Notes: generated by a model from the letters alone, not told the origin. A DNA stretch of 64,000 nucleotides from Microbacterium sp. SMR1 (GCF_003289625.1 NZ_QMBN01000002.1:518610-582609); one strand, 5' to 3'. Shown: positions 26,632 to 38,204, counted from the stretch's first letter. Numbers and translations: made by a program.

Positions 26632-27738
26632 ATGCGGCTCTTCTTCGACGCGCGCTACATCCGCACCGACTTCCACGACGGCATCAGCCGCTTCTCCCAT
26701 GAGCTCGCCCACGCGCTGTTCGCGGCGGCGCCCGCCGAGGGTGTCGAGGTCACGTTCATCGTGCACGACCCCGCGCAGCTGCCGTTCCTCCCGGCAGGGG
26801 CGCCGCACGTCACGCTGCACGCGCCGACCTCCATGCTCGAGCCGTTCGCGGCGCTGCGGCTGAACCGGCACCGACCCGACGTCGTCTACTCGCCGATGCA
26901 GACGATCGGGGCCCTCGGCCGGCGGTTCGCGCTGATCCTCACGCTGCACGACACGATCTACTACCGGCACCGCACACCGCCCCGCGATCTGCCGTGGTTC
27001 GTGCGCTTGGGCTGGCGGCTCTTCCACCTCTCGTATGCGCCGCAGCGGGCGACGCTGAACGCCGCAGACGTCGTCGCGACGGTCAGCGAGACGAGCAAGC
27101 GTCAGTTCGCCGACGTCAAGCTGACCAAGCGCGAGGTGGTGGTGCTGCCCAACGCTCCGCAGCGTCTCGCCGAGCTGGCGCCCGCGACGGCCATGCCCGG
27201 GGCTGCGAAGCCGCAGAACATCGTCTACATGGGCTCGTTCATGCCCTACAAGAACGTCGAGACGCTCGTCCGGGCGATGCAGTGGCTGCCCGGCCGCACG
27301 CTGCACCTGCTGAGTCGGATCTCCGACGGTCGACGCGCCGAGCTCGAGGAGCTCGCGCCCGCCGGTGCCCGCATCATCTTCCACGGCGGAGTGACGGATG
27401 CCGAGTACGCCGCGCTCCTCGCCGATGCGGGAATGCTCGCGACACTCAGCCTCGACGAGGGGTACGGGCTGCCGATCGCGGAAGCCCTGGCGCTCGGGGT
27501 GCCCGCGGTGGTCAGCGACATGGCGATCTTCCATGAGGTCGGCGGCGATGGCGCGCTCTACGTGCCGCCGCGCGACCCGCGAGCCTTCGCCGCGGCCGTC
27601 GAGTCACTCGATGACGATGCCGCCCGCGCGGCGCTCGTCGCGGCGGGCCGTGCGCACATCTCCCGATTCACCTGGGCGGAATCGGCGTCGCGACTGCTCG
27701 CGGCATCCCGTCGCGCCCGCGCGCGCCGCGACCGCTGA
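26632..27738 (+). CDS. Glycosyltransferase family 4, mannosyltransferase-like
   Basis: 368 residues from ATG 26632. N-terminal FFDARYIRTDFHDGISRFS is typical of GT4 enzymes acting on envelope glycans; C-terminal nucleotide-sugar domain has YMGSFMPYKNVETLVRAM and the motif LSLDEGYGLPIAEALALGVP with the two conserved glutamates. Probably works in sequence with the preceding GT4 on a glycolipid or lipoglycan. The precise acceptor is unknown. Confidence 0.87.
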   Translation: MRLFFDARYIRTDFHDGISRFSHELAHALFAAAPAEGVEVTFIVHDPAQLPFLPAGAPHVTLHAPTSMLEPFAALRLNRHRPDVVYSPMQTIGALGRRFALILTLHDTIYYRHRTPPRDLPWFVRLGWRLFHLSYAPQRATLNAADVVATVSETSKRQFADVKLTKREVVVLPNAPQRLAELAPATAMPGAAKPQNIVYMGSFMPYKNVETLVRAMQWLPGRTLHLLSRISDGRRAELEELAPAGARIIFHGGVTDAEYAALLADAGMLATLSLDEGYGLPIAEALALGVPAVVSDMAIFHEVGGDGALYVPPRDPRAFAAAVESLDDDAARAALVAAGRAHISRFTWAESASRLLAASRRARARRDR

Positions 27739-27928
27739 CGGCGACCGCGCTCCGGCGCGGTGACCGCTCGCGCTCGCGGTGTGTCGGCGTCGATTCCTCT
27801 GCCGGCGGCACGCGTGTCGCGTCGGTGGGGACGCGGCGGTAGCCGTCGCGTGCGACCACCGCGAGCGTGCCTGTCACGGCGGCGATCACGGGGAGGACGA
27901 GTGCGAGAAGAAGGATGTCGGAAGGCAT
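27668..27928 (-). CDS. Small single-pass membrane protein
   Basis: 86 residues from ATG 27928: one N-terminal membrane helix (ILLLALVLPVIAAVTGTLAVV) and a basic, Arg/Pro-rich tail. TAGCGT lies seven bases before the start, so it appears leaderless like many neighbours. Its last 71 bases overlap the 3' end of the glycosyltransferase on the other strand. Function unknown. Confidence 0.55.
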   Translation of the reverse strand: MPSDILLLALVLPVIAAVTGTLAVVARDGYRRVPTDATRVPPAEESTPTHRERERSPRRSAVAVSGRGARGRDGMPRAVATPIPPR

Positions 27929-27999
27929 GGCAGAAACGCTACGATGAGCGTTATCCTGCCGATACTGGCGGATGAGACGGTATTCGGAGGAATCCTGCC

Positions 28000-28998
28000 A
28001 TGCACACGGTCGCTTGCGTCGTCCAGCCCGGGTTCGCGCCCTTCGAGTTCGGTCTCGCGTGCGAGGCGTTCGGTCTCGACCGCAGTGACGAGGGCATCCC
28101 GAACTTCGACTTCCGGGTGGTGGCACCCGATCCCGGGGCGGTCCCCGCCAATCTCCCGTTCTCACTCAACGTCGACGCGGGACTCGGGTTCGCCGACGAG
28201 GCCGATCTGGTCGTGATCACTCCCATCCCGCGCGAGACCTGGGACTCCGTGGACGAACGTGTCACAGCCGTCGTCCGACGTGCGGTCGAGCGTGGCGCAT
28301 GGGTGCTCACCGTCTGCAGCGGAGCCTTCGTGGTCGCGGCATCCGGTGTGCTCGACGGCAAGCGCGCCACGACGCACTGGCGCTACGCCGAGACCATGGC
28401 GCAGATGTACCCGCGCATCGAGGTCGACCCCGACGTGCTGTACGTGCAGTCGGACCGGATCATCACGTCTGCGGGTACCGCGGCGGGGCTCGACGCCTGC
28501 CTGCACCTGCTGCGCATCGAGCTCGGGGCCGAGGCGGCGAACACGATCGCCCGGCGGATGGTCGTGCCGCCCCTCCGCGACGGCGGGCAGGCCCAGTTCA
28601 TCGCGCGTCCGCTCCCCGAGGCGGCATCGCTGTCGCTCGCGCCCATCACCGACTGGATGATCGCGAACCTCGACCTCGATCTGTCCGTCGATCTGCTCGC
28701 GTCGCGCGCGCACATGTCGCCGCGGACGTTCGCGCGCCGATTCAAGGCCGATTACGGGACGACCCCGGCGGCGTGGCTCGGGCGGCAGCGGATCCTGCGG
28801 GCGCAGCGGCTGCTCGAGCGGACCGACCTCGGGCTCGACCAGATCGCGGCCGACAGTGGATTCGGCTCGGCCTCCGTCCTGCGGCAGAACTTCGCGCGAG
28901 CGCTCGGGCTCAGCCCCTCGGCGTACCGTGCCCGCTTCGCCTGCACGCCCGAGGCGGCGTCGGTGGCCGGGGCTGCGGCAGAGGCCGTAGCGTCCTGA
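28000..28998 (+). CDS. GlxA-type AraC-family regulator (DJ-1/PfpI + AraC)
   Basis: 332 residues. N-terminal DJ-1/PfpI-like domain (residues ~5-180) with the nucleophile-elbow cysteine in TVCSGAF, then an AraC helix-turn-helix pair (residues ~215-310: [22 protein letters not shown] and [20 protein letters not shown]). GGAGGA ribosome site. Activators of this class control catabolism of amines, amides or related small molecules. No obvious target is adjacent; clpB downstream has its own HAIR promoter. Confidence 0.9.
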   Translation: MHTVACVVQPGFAPFEFGLACEAFGLDRSDEGIPNFDFRVVAPDPGAVPANLPFSLNVDAGLGFADEADLVVITPIPRETWDSVDERVTAVVRRAVERGAWVLTVCSGAFVVAASGVLDGKRATTHWRYAETMAQMYPRIEVDPDVLYVQSDRIITSAGTAAGLDACLHLLRIELGAEAANTIARRMVVPPLRDGGQAQFIARPLPEAASLSLAPITDWMIANLDLDLSVDLLASRAHMSPRTFARRFKADYGTTPAAWLGRQRILRAQRLLERTDLGLDQIAADSGFGSASVLRQNFARALGLSPSAYRARFACTPEAASVAGAAAEAVAS

Positions 28999-29010
28999 AC
29001 GACACGGTGG

Positions 29011-29035
29011 TAAACTTGAGTCACACAGGCTCAAG
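29011..29035 (+). promoter_or_regulatory. clpB promoter with HspR (HAIR) box
   Basis: CTTGAGT-N7-GCTCAAG at 29015-29035 matches the consensus HAIR box at all but one position. It overlaps a TAAACT -10-like box (29011-29016). Predicts that HspR represses clpB together with dnaK. Confidence 0.88.
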
Positions 29036-29062
29036 TTTGAGCCGAGAGATTTCAGGAGAAAT

Positions 29063-31291
<2,229 letters not shown>

Positions 31292-31370
31292 TCGCGGCGA
31301 CGGCCTGCCCACGACGCCGAGGCGCGCAACCCCGTCGGAGCCGATGACCCTGACGTGAGAGTGTGGACGC

Positions 31371-32195
31371 ATGCGTGCGATCCGGGCCCTGTGGGGCGCC
31401 TCACACCCGGGGCCCTCGGTCGTCGTGACGGCTCTGGCTCTGGCGCTCGGACTCGCGGCCGGGCTCGAGCCCTGGCGGCTCGCGGTGCTGGTGGCATCCG
31501 TGCTTTTCGGTCAGCTCTCGATCGGCATCTCCAACGACGCGATCGACCGTGAACGCGACCGCGCCGTCGGCCGCACCGACAAGCCTCTCGTCCGCGGTGA
31601 GGTCTCGAATCGTGCGGCCTGGATCGCGGCCGGGGGCTCCGCCGTCATCGCGCTCGCTCTCTCGGCGGTGCTCGGATGGGGGATGCTGCTCGCGCACGCC
31701 GTGACGATCGCGTCGGCCTGGTCGTACAACCTCGGGCTGAAGTCGACGCCGGTGTCGGTCGTGCCCTTCCTCGTGAGCTTCGGTCTCTTCCCCTCGCTGG
31801 CGACGCTCTCGTCACCCGATCCGACGCTCGCGGCGCCCTTCGCTGCTGTGGCGGGTGCTGCGCTCGGGGCGGCGGTGCACCTGACCAACGTCCTGCCCGA
31901 CCTCGACGACGACCGCGACACCGGTGTGCGGGGGCTGCCGCATCGCCTCGGAGCGCCGGTATCGATCATCATCGCTGTCGCCGGGATCGTCGTCGCCGCG
32001 ATCGCCGTGCTCATCGGCGGGCGGAGCGAGGGAGTCCTGCCGTGGCTGTTCTTCGGCGTGGTGCTGGTGCTCGCGGTCGCGGTGGTGGTGCGGATGCGGC
32101 TCCGCGGTCCCGACCGCACCGGCTTCCGCCTCGTCATGGCCGCGGCTCTCGTGCTCGCCGCGCAGCTGGTGGTGGCTGCGGGCTCGCTGCGCTGA
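31371..32195 (+). CDS. UbiA-family prenyltransferase
   Basis: 274 residues, about eight or nine membrane helices, with both Asp-rich motifs of the family: NDAIDRERD (residues ~56-64) and DLDDDRD (~179-185). UbiA enzymes attach a polyprenyl chain to an aromatic ring or related acceptor within the membrane. It converges on a type III PKS/methyltransferase/monooxygenase operon with only four bases between stops, which suggests that the acceptor is the phenolic or quinone product of that operon. Confidence 0.88.
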   Translation: MRAIRALWGASHPGPSVVVTALALALGLAAGLEPWRLAVLVASVLFGQLSIGISNDAIDRERDRAVGRTDKPLVRGEVSNRAAWIAAGGSAVIALALSAVLGWGMLLAHAVTIASAWSYNLGLKSTPVSVVPFLVSFGLFPSLATLSSPDPTLAAPFAAVAGAALGAAVHLTNVLPDLDDDRDTGVRGLPHRLGAPVSIIIAVAGIVVAAIAVLIGGRSEGVLPWLFFGVVLVLAVAVVVRMRLRGPDRTGFRLVMAAALVLAAQLVVAAGSLR

Positions 32196-32199
32196 GAAC

Positions 32200-33357
32200 T
32201 CAGCGAGCAGCGGCGTCGAGCCCCATCGCATAGGCGTTCGGGACGAGCGAGCCGGTCGCGGCGAGCACGCGCCCGAGCATCTGACTGCGCACGGCGTGCG
32301 CGCCCGCACTCACCGGGCGGCCGAGACGCATGTTGACCGCCGCCAGCCGTCCCGCCGTGCGGGCCGAACGCAGCCGATCGTGCTCCCATCGTGCGAGGGC
32401 AGCAGTGGGCTCGGTGCCGCTGCGGACCCAGGCAGCGAGCAGCGGCGCGAGGGTCGCCGCGTCGAGGAGGCCGAGGTTCATCCCCTGTCCTCCGATCGGG
32501 CTGATCTCGTGTGCGGCGTCGCCGATCACCGTCACCCGGCCGCGACGCAGGGCCGGTGCGAGCACACGTCGCACGCGGAACCCCGTCGCGCCGGTCAGCG
32601 CCTCTGCGGCATCCGTTTCACCCCGTTCCCGCATCGCCGTGCGCAGCCGCCGCAGCCGCGCATCCGGCTCGTCGAACCCGCCGTCATCCTGCCCGGGCGG
32701 CTCGTCCCAGGCGACGAAGCGGCGTCGGCCTCCCGGCAGGGGGAAGGACTCGAGCACCCCCGCTCGCGCGAGGTGGACCACCGCGACGTCGGCATCGGGT
32801 CTCCCGGGGACGTCGGCGTCGCTCATGAGGTACCGGTCGGGGTAGCTCGTGCGTCTCACGGCGTTCGGCCGGAACACGAGCTCGCGTGCGCCGACGCCTC
32901 CGGCGACCACGACGAGCGGCGCCAACAGTTCGCCGGCCCCGCGAGCACCGGACGTCTCGACCCGTACGTCGGCCGGCCCCGGTGTCACGCGGGTGACGGC
33001 GACCCCACGCAGCGGCGACGGCGCACCGAACGCGAGAGCGCGCTCGGTGAGGGCCTGCGGAAGGGTGGCGACATACGGATGCCGCACCGACAGGCGATCG
33101 AATCGGACGACGCCGAGCAGTGTTCCGTCGCTGCGGGCCTCGCCGCGCGAGACACGGACCGCGTCCTCGAGGATGCGGTCGGTCGCACCGCCCTCCTCGA
33201 GCGCGGCGAGGACGGGAGCGTGCAGCCCGATCGCCCGCGACCCGTCGCCGCTGCGTTCGCGGCGCTCGAGCACCGTGACGTCGACGCCCCGTCGCGTGAG
33301 CTCGGCCGCCAGCAGCATCCCCACCGGGCCGGCGCCGACGACGATGACGTCAGGCAC
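32200..33357 (-). CDS. FAD-dependent aromatic monooxygenase
   Basis: 385 residues from GTG 33357. N-terminal FAD motif VIVVGAGPVGMLLAAELTRRG and the group A flavoprotein hydroxylase motif GDAAHEISPIGGQGMNLGL near residue 280. Such enzymes hydroxylate phenols, often turning them into quinones. Its start overlaps the methyltransferase stop by eight bases, so it is translationally coupled; third gene of the PKS operon. Functionally similar to SrsC in the Streptomyces phenolic lipid pathway (comparison from family knowledge, not a search). Confidence 0.88.
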   Translation of the reverse strand: MPDVIVVGAGPVGMLLAAELTRRGVDVTVLERRERSGDGSRAIGLHAPVLAALEEGGATDRILEDAVRVSRGEARSDGTLLGVVRFDRLSVRHPYVATLPQALTERALAFGAPSPLRGVAVTRVTPGPADVRVETSGARGAGELLAPLVVVAGGVGARELVFRPNAVRRTSYPDRYLMSDADVPGRPDADVAVVHLARAGVLESFPLPGGRRRFVAWDEPPGQDDGGFDEPDARLRRLRTAMRERGETDAAEALTGATGFRVRRVLAPALRRGRVTVIGDAAHEISPIGGQGMNLGLLDAATLAPLLAAWVRSGTEPTAALARWEHDRLRSARTAGRLAAVNMRLGRPVSAGAHAVRSQMLGRVLAATGSLVPNAYAMGLDAAAR

Positions 33358-34048
33358 GCCCCGCTCCCACGGCGAGCACGCGGAACGGCGCCGGTCGGAC
33401 GACGTGCCACTCGCCGCGACCGGCCAGCGTCGTCCGCAGCTCTCGGGCACGGTAGCTGCGGCGGATCGAGCGCAGCCCGTCGGTGCGCAGGAAGGTCCCG
33501 TGCTGTACCGGCAGGATGCCCGCGCCATAGAGCGCGTAAGCCGCGCGCCCCCGCTCGATGTCGGCGTGGAGCACGATGCCGCGCGACAGGGCCAGGGAGT
33601 CGGCGATGAACGCGTCGAGCTCGGCCTCGCCGAGGTGATGCAGCACGTGGTTCGAGATGACGGCGTCGAAGCGCTCGCCGCTGGCGCGCAGCGCCGTCGA
33701 GTCGGTGCTGCGGAACTCCAGGTCGGGCCGGCTGCGCTCGCGCGCGACGGCGAGGGCGCGGGGATCCGGGTCGATCCCGACCCAGCCGACGTCCAGGCCA
33801 TCCCGTTCCGCGAGCAGCGCGAGCCGCGCGGTGACGTCGCCACCGCCTGACCCGATGTCGAGCACGCGGGCGGGTCGATCCAGACGCTCCAGGGCGGGCC
33901 GCAGATGCCGCCGCCACACCGTTCCCCAGCCGCTCACGGCGCGATTGACGAGGTCGAAGCGGCGGAGCGTCTGCGCGAGGGCCTCCGGATCGCAGTCCGG
34001 GTCGTCCATCAGCTCGCGCAGCTCGACGTCGCGACGACTCAGGTCCAC
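33350..34048 (-). CDS. SAM-dependent methyltransferase (class I)
   Basis: 232 residues from GTG 34048. SAM-binding motif I VLDIGSGGGDVTARLA (residues ~64-80) and later motifs FDAVISNHVLHHLGEAEL. Soluble Rossmann-fold enzyme likely to O- or C-methylate the polyketide phenol made by the neighbour upstream. It overlaps the PKS stop by 10 bases. Differs from SrsB-type membrane methyltransferases often found in such clusters. Confidence 0.87.
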   Translation of the reverse strand: MDLSRRDVELRELMDDPDCDPEALAQTLRRFDLVNRAVSGWGTVWRRHLRPALERLDRPARVLDIGSGGGDVTARLALLAERDGLDVGWVGIDPDPRALAVARERSRPDLEFRSTDSTALRASGERFDAVISNHVLHHLGEAELDAFIADSLALSRGIVLHADIERGRAAYALYGAGILPVQHGTFLRTDGLRSIRRSYRARELRTTLAGRGEWHVVRPAPFRVLAVGAGRA

Positions 34049-35256
34049 GATGCGACGGGTTCCGCCCGCACGGCATCCGTCGACGCGGTCTCGGCAACGC
34101 CGGTGTCGGCTCCAGCGGCGACTCCTGCCGTGAGGAGCGCGGCCTCCATCGTGAGTCCGGGGCCGAACGCGAGCGTCGCGATCGTCTCGCCGTCGCGCAG
34201 GGTGTCTGCGTCGAGGAGCGAGCGGAGGATGAAGAGGATCGTCGCGCTCGACATGTTCCCGTAGTCCCGCAGCACGGCACGCGATGCCGCGAGGGCATCC
34301 GACGGCAGGTCGAGGCCCGATTGGACGCGGTCGAGGACGGCTCGGCCGCCCGGGTGGACGGCCCACGTGTCGACCCGGCCGTCGCCGATCACCTCGGCCA
34401 CCGCGGCGCGGATCTCGCGCCCGATGATGCGCGGCACCTCGGCCGTCAGCACCATCTCGAAGCCGGCGTCCCCGATCGTCCAGGTCATGTCGCGCTCACC
34501 GTCGTCGGTCACCGCGGTCGCGAACCGATCGAGGTCGAGCCACCGCTCTCCGCGACGCGCCGGGTCGGCGCTGACGACCGCCGCCGCGGCGCCGTCGGCG
34601 AACAGCGATGCCGCGAGGATCTGGTCGGGGTCGTCGGCGACCCGGAAGTGCAGGGTGCACAGCTCGGCGCAGACCACGAGCACGACGGCGTCGGGCTGGG
34701 CGGCGCACATGCGCGCCGCTGCCCGAAGGGCCGGGACGGCGGCCGCGCAGCCGATGAACCCCAGGTGGTAGCGCTCGACGGTCGTGGGAAGGCCGAGGTC
34801 GCGCACCAGCCGGTAGTCGGGACCCGGCGCGTACATGCCGGTGCACGAGACGGTCACGACGTGAGTGATCTCCGCCGGCGCGACGGATGCCGCAGACAGG
34901 GCCTCCCGCGCCGCGCGCGCCGACAGCTCGGGGGCGAGGGCGATATAGGTGTCGTTGCGTGTGCCCGTCGAGGGCGAGAGCAGTGCCCCGTCGTCGGAGA
35001 TGACGGGAAGGGCTGCCGGGTCGCCGGCGGCCGGGCCGGCGGCATCCGATCGCGCGCCACCGGGCTCGAGCGCCTCGGCGAGATCGGTCAGCACGGTGTG
35101 CCGGGTCTCGATGGCCGAGGCGTCGAACGCCGCGCGGACCAGACGCTGCGATAGCCGTCCGATGCCGGGCTGTGCGGCGAACAGGTCGCGCACGGAGTTC
35201 TGGTGAAGCACGGCCGGCGGCACGGCGGTGCCGATCGACAGGATGCGGGCGGTCAT
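34039..35256 (-). CDS. Type III polyketide synthase (chalcone/stilbene synthase family)
   Basis: 405 residues from ATG 35256. The thiolase-fold catalytic triad is visible: Cys170 (HLGFIGCAAA), His301 (WAVHPGGRAV) and Asn334 (DYGNMSSATI). The enzyme extends an acyl-CoA starter with malonyl-CoA units and cyclises to an alkylresorcinol, alkylpyrone or related phenol. An insert around residues 60-105, rich in Ala, Gly, Pro and Asp, is longer than I expect for the family. First gene of an operon with methyltransferase and FAD monooxygenase. A TATCGT box lies five bases before the start. Confidence 0.92.
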   Translation of the reverse strand: MTARILSIGTAVPPAVLHQNSVRDLFAAQPGIGRLSQRLVRAAFDASAIETRHTVLTDLAEALEPGGARSDAAGPAAGDPAALPVISDDGALLSPSTGTRNDTYIALAPELSARAAREALSAASVAPAEITHVVTVSCTGMYAPGPDYRLVRDLGLPTTVERYHLGFIGCAAAVPALRAAARMCAAQPDAVVLVVCAELCTLHFRVADDPDQILAASLFADGAAAAVVSADPARRGERWLDLDRFATAVTDDGERDMTWTIGDAGFEMVLTAEVPRIIGREIRAAVAEVIGDGRVDTWAVHPGGRAVLDRVQSGLDLPSDALAASRAVLRDYGNMSSATILFILRSLLDADTLRDGETIATLAFGPGLTMEAALLTAGVAAGADTGVAETASTDAVRAEPVASWT

Positions 35257-35359
35257 GCTTGACGATAACCGGTGCGGCACCGCCGCGGCGCCGGGGTGTC
35301 GCACCTCACAGACCTCGTCTATGGTGCGGGCGCCGCCGTGCGAACCGCTGCCGGCGGCC

Positions 35360-35941
35360 TCAGTCGTCGATGACGACCGACTCGGCCACGGGCCGGCGGG
35401 TGCGGGGCGAGAGCTCGCGCTCGCGCACGGCGGCGGGGGCGGCGTCGATGTCGCCGAGGTCGCCGACGGCCATGACGGTGACGGGCGTGAACGGGGCCTC
35501 GATGCCGAGCTTCTCGGCGAGGGCTGCGGCATCGAACCCGGTCATCTGGTGGGTGTACAGGCCGTCGGCGTGGGCCTGGACGGTGAAGTGCGCGGCGGCC
35601 TGGCCGAGGTCGTAGAGCGCGGTGGGCACGGGCTTGCCGTCGTTCTCCGTCTGCGCGATGAAGACGATGAGGGCGCCCGCGGGGCCGGCCCAGGCCTGGT
35701 TGAACTCGACGAGCGTCGACACGACCTTCTCGTGGGTCTGGGTGCCGCGACGAGCGACGACGAAGCGCCAGGGCTGTGCGTTGAAAGCCGACGGGGCCCA
35801 GCGTGCCGCCTCGAGGGCGCTGGCGAGGGCGTCCTCGTCGACGGGGGAGACCTCGTCGTACAGGCGCGTGCTCCAGCGCGCGGCGAGGATGTCGAGGACG
35901 GGGGCGTCGGTCTCGGCGACGCGCTCTTCGATGAGGGACAT
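35360..35941 (-). CDS. Nitroreductase-family flavoprotein
   Basis: 193 residues from ATG 35941. FMN-binding motifs RWSTRLYDE near the start and ARWAPSAFNAQPWRFVVARR (residues ~50-70). Reduces nitro-compounds or quinones with NAD(P)H. GGGAGA ribosome site before the start. Whether it belongs functionally with the PKS operon, which ends 104 bases downstream in the same direction, is unclear; the 100-base gap suggests separate transcription. Confidence 0.88.
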   Translation of the reverse strand: MSLIEERVAETDAPVLDILAARWSTRLYDEVSPVDEDALASALEAARWAPSAFNAQPWRFVVARRGTQTHEKVVSTLVEFNQAWAGPAGALIVFIAQTENDGKPVPTALYDLGQAAAHFTVQAHADGLYTHQMTGFDAAALAEKLGIEAPFTPVTVMAVGDLGDIDAAPAAVRERELSPRTRRPVAESVVIDD

Positions 35942-36038
35942 GGGATTCTCCCGGGTTCGTGCGGACAGCGTCGGACTCCATCGTCCCGCCACGTGCGAAC
36001 GACGGCGCGTTCGCCGACATTCCCCGTCACGAGAAACT

Positions 36039-36078
36039 CATCGCCGTCCTCCGGGCGTGAACCCGGAGGACGGCGATG
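36039..36078. terminator. Strong terminator after ABC-2 exporter operon
   Basis: Perfect 17-bp arms: CATCGCCGTCCTCCGGG (36039-36055) and its complement (36062-36078), loop CGTGAA. It lies 35 bases beyond the permease stop. Confidence 0.85.
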
Positions 36079-36112
36079 CGGCGGGAGGGCGGCCGGCCCA
36101 GCAGGGGCCGGG

Positions 36113-37201
36113 TCAGCGGCGCAGGGCCTCGCCGAGCTTGACGCGGGCTCCCATGCGCAGGAGCGAGTTCTCGTAGATCTTGGCGCCGACGAGGATCGCC
36201 CCGACGCAGGTCAGGAGCAGGATCGCGAGCGAGAGCAGCGGCTCCCACCACAGTGCGTCGCCGAGGAACAGGCGCATCGGCATGCCGACCGGTGCCGAGA
36301 AGGGCACGTACGACATGATCCCGAGGATCAGCGGGTTGTTCCACGCGAAGATGACCAGGAAGTACGGCGCCATGACCAGCAGGATGAGGGGCGTCGTCGT
36401 CGCTCCGATGTCCTCCTGGCGCGAGACCATCGCGGCGGCCGCGGCGAAGAGCGCGGCGAGCAGCACGAAGCCGAACAGGAAGAACACCGCGAACCAGGCG
36501 ATGGGGGCGCCGATGCCCGTCAGCAGCGCGGTCTGATCCGTGACCGTCAGCCCGATCACCGCCACCGCGGCGAGGATGAGGATCTGCCCCATCGCCAGCA
36601 CCGTGTTGCCGATCACCTTGCCCGCGAGCAGCGCCCGGACCGGTACGGCCGAGATCAGCAGCTCGACGACGCGCGTCTGCTTCTCCTCGACGACCGACTG
36701 GGCGATCGTCGCACCGAAGGTCTGCGCCGAGATGAAGAAGATCGCGCCGAACCCGATCGCGACGATGTAGCCGAGGAAGCCGGCGTCGCCGGAGGGGTCG
36801 AGCAGCTCGACTTTCGGCAGCTGCGCGAGCGACAGCAGGATGGTGTTCGACACCGACGTGTCGCCGATGACGACGTATCCGCTCGGCGCGGACGTGTCGG
36901 CGACGACCGCGGCGTCGACGTCGCCATCGCGCACGGCGCTCTCGGCGGCCGCCCGGTCGGCGACATCCTTCACGTCGAGGCCGGGCGCGTTCTGGACGTA
37001 CGAGGCCGCGTCCGGGGTCACCGCGACGGGCGAGCCGCTGTCGTTCCCCGCCGAGAAGCCGCCCCAGATCACGAGCGCGAGCGCGCCGAGGAAGAGGATG
37101 GCGAACGAGATGACGAACGACTTGCTGCGGAGCTTCGAGCCGATCTCGCGTTCGGCGACGAGCCAGGTGCTCTGGGCGAATGAGGGAGATGCGGCGCTCA
37201 C
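36113..37201 (-). CDS. ABC-2 type exporter permease (NatB-like)
   Basis: 362 residues from GTG 37201, which overlaps the ATPase stop by four bases (GTGA). One N-terminal membrane helix after EREIGSKLRSKSF, an extracellular domain of ~110 residues, then five or six helices. The N-terminal RSK motif and layout match NatB/YhaP-type permeases that export sodium or small toxic molecules. Works with the ATPase encoded just upstream. Confidence 0.87.
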   Translation of the reverse strand: MSAASPSFAQSTWLVAEREIGSKLRSKSFVISFAILFLGALALVIWGGFSAGNDSGSPVAVTPDAASYVQNAPGLDVKDVADRAAAESAVRDGDVDAAVVADTSAPSGYVVIGDTSVSNTILLSLAQLPKVELLDPSGDAGFLGYIVAIGFGAIFFISAQTFGATIAQSVVEEKQTRVVELLISAVPVRALLAGKVIGNTVLAMGQILILAAVAVIGLTVTDQTALLTGIGAPIAWFAVFFLFGFVLLAALFAAAAAMVSRQEDIGATTTPLILLVMAPYFLVIFAWNNPLILGIMSYVPFSAPVGMPMRLFLGDALWWEPLLSLAILLLTCVGAILVGAKIYENSLLRMGARVKLGEALRR

Positions 37202-38094
37202 GGGGCGACCTCCTGGATGACGTCGGTGAAGATCTGGGCGAGGGACGGATGCCGCGGCGTGAAGCTCGCGACGTCGCCGTGCTCGACGGCCCGGCGCAGC
37301 ACGCGCTGCGCGGTCTCGTCGGCATCGACGTCGAACAAGGCGTAGCCGCCGTCGAACTCGACGACCTCGACCCCCGGTTCGGTGCGGAGCCAGCCGGCAT
37401 CTCCCGTCGAGACGAGCTCGTAGCGGTGCCCCTGGTGCTCGCGGCGGAGCCCGTCGCGGGTGCCGGCAGCGCGGATGGTTCCGCCGGCGATGATGACGAG
37501 GTCGTCGCAGAGGCGCTCGACGACGTCGAGCTGGTGCGACGAGAACAGCACGCCGACGCCCTGGGCCGCCCGCGTCTGCAGGACACCGGCCACGACGTCG
37601 ACGGCGAGGGGGTCGAGCCCCGAGAACGGCTCGTCGAGGATCAGCACCTCGGGGTCGTGCACGAGAGCCGCAGCGATCTGCGCGCGCTGCTGGTTGCCGA
37701 GCGACAGCGTCTCGATGTTGTCGTTCAGGCGCTCCCCGAGACCGAGCTCCTCGAGCAGGGTACGGGCGCGCGACGTTGCCTCCGGCTTCGAGAAGCCGTG
37801 CAGCCGGGCGAGGTAGACGATCTGCTCGAGCACCTTCATCTTGGGATACAGCCCGCGTTCCTCGGGCATGTACCCGAAGCGGCGGCGGTCGGCAGCGGTC
37901 ACCGGCGACCCGTCGAGGGTGACCTCGCCCCGGTCGCGCGAGAGCACGCCGAGCATGATGCGCATCGTGGTGGTCTTGCCCGCCCCGTTGCCGCCGACGA
38001 AACCGGTCAGGCGCCCGTCGGGCACTCGGAACCCCACGTCGTCGAGCACGCGGTGCGTGCCGTAGTTCTTGGTGATGCCGCTCAGTTCGAGCAT
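37198..38094 (-). CDS. ABC exporter ATP-binding protein (NatA-like)
   Basis: 298 residues. Walker A GGNGAGKTT, signature LSLGNQQ, Walker B VLILDEPFSGLDPL, followed by a C-terminal DUF4162-like extension typical of this exporter class. AAGGAGG ribosome site before ATG 38094, and TAGCGT further upstream as candidate -10. Energises the adjacent ABC-2 permease. Confidence 0.92.
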   Translation of the reverse strand: MLELSGITKNYGTHRVLDDVGFRVPDGRLTGFVGGNGAGKTTTMRIMLGVLSRDRGEVTLDGSPVTAADRRRFGYMPEERGLYPKMKVLEQIVYLARLHGFSKPEATSRARTLLEELGLGERLNDNIETLSLGNQQRAQIAAALVHDPEVLILDEPFSGLDPLAVDVVAGVLQTRAAQGVGVLFSSHQLDVVERLCDDLVIIAGGTIRAAGTRDGLRREHQGHRYELVSTGDAGWLRTEPGVEVVEFDGGYALFDVDADETAQRVLRRAVEHGDVASFTPRHPSLAQIFTDVIQEVAP

Positions 38095-38170
38095 TCCGCC
38101 TCCTTAGCCGATGTCTCCACGCTAGGGACCGGGCGGGGGCAGGCGGATCCCCCGTACGGCGGATCGTGGG

Positions 38171-38204
38171 CCGTGCGGCCCCACCCGGCGGGGGAGCCGC
38201 ACGG
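38171..38204 (-). terminator. Terminator of the iron-uptake operon
   Basis: 9-bp arms CCGTGCGGC (38171-38179) and GCCGCACGG (38196-38204), 16-base loop, 26 bases beyond the ATPase stop in the minus direction. Confidence 0.65.
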
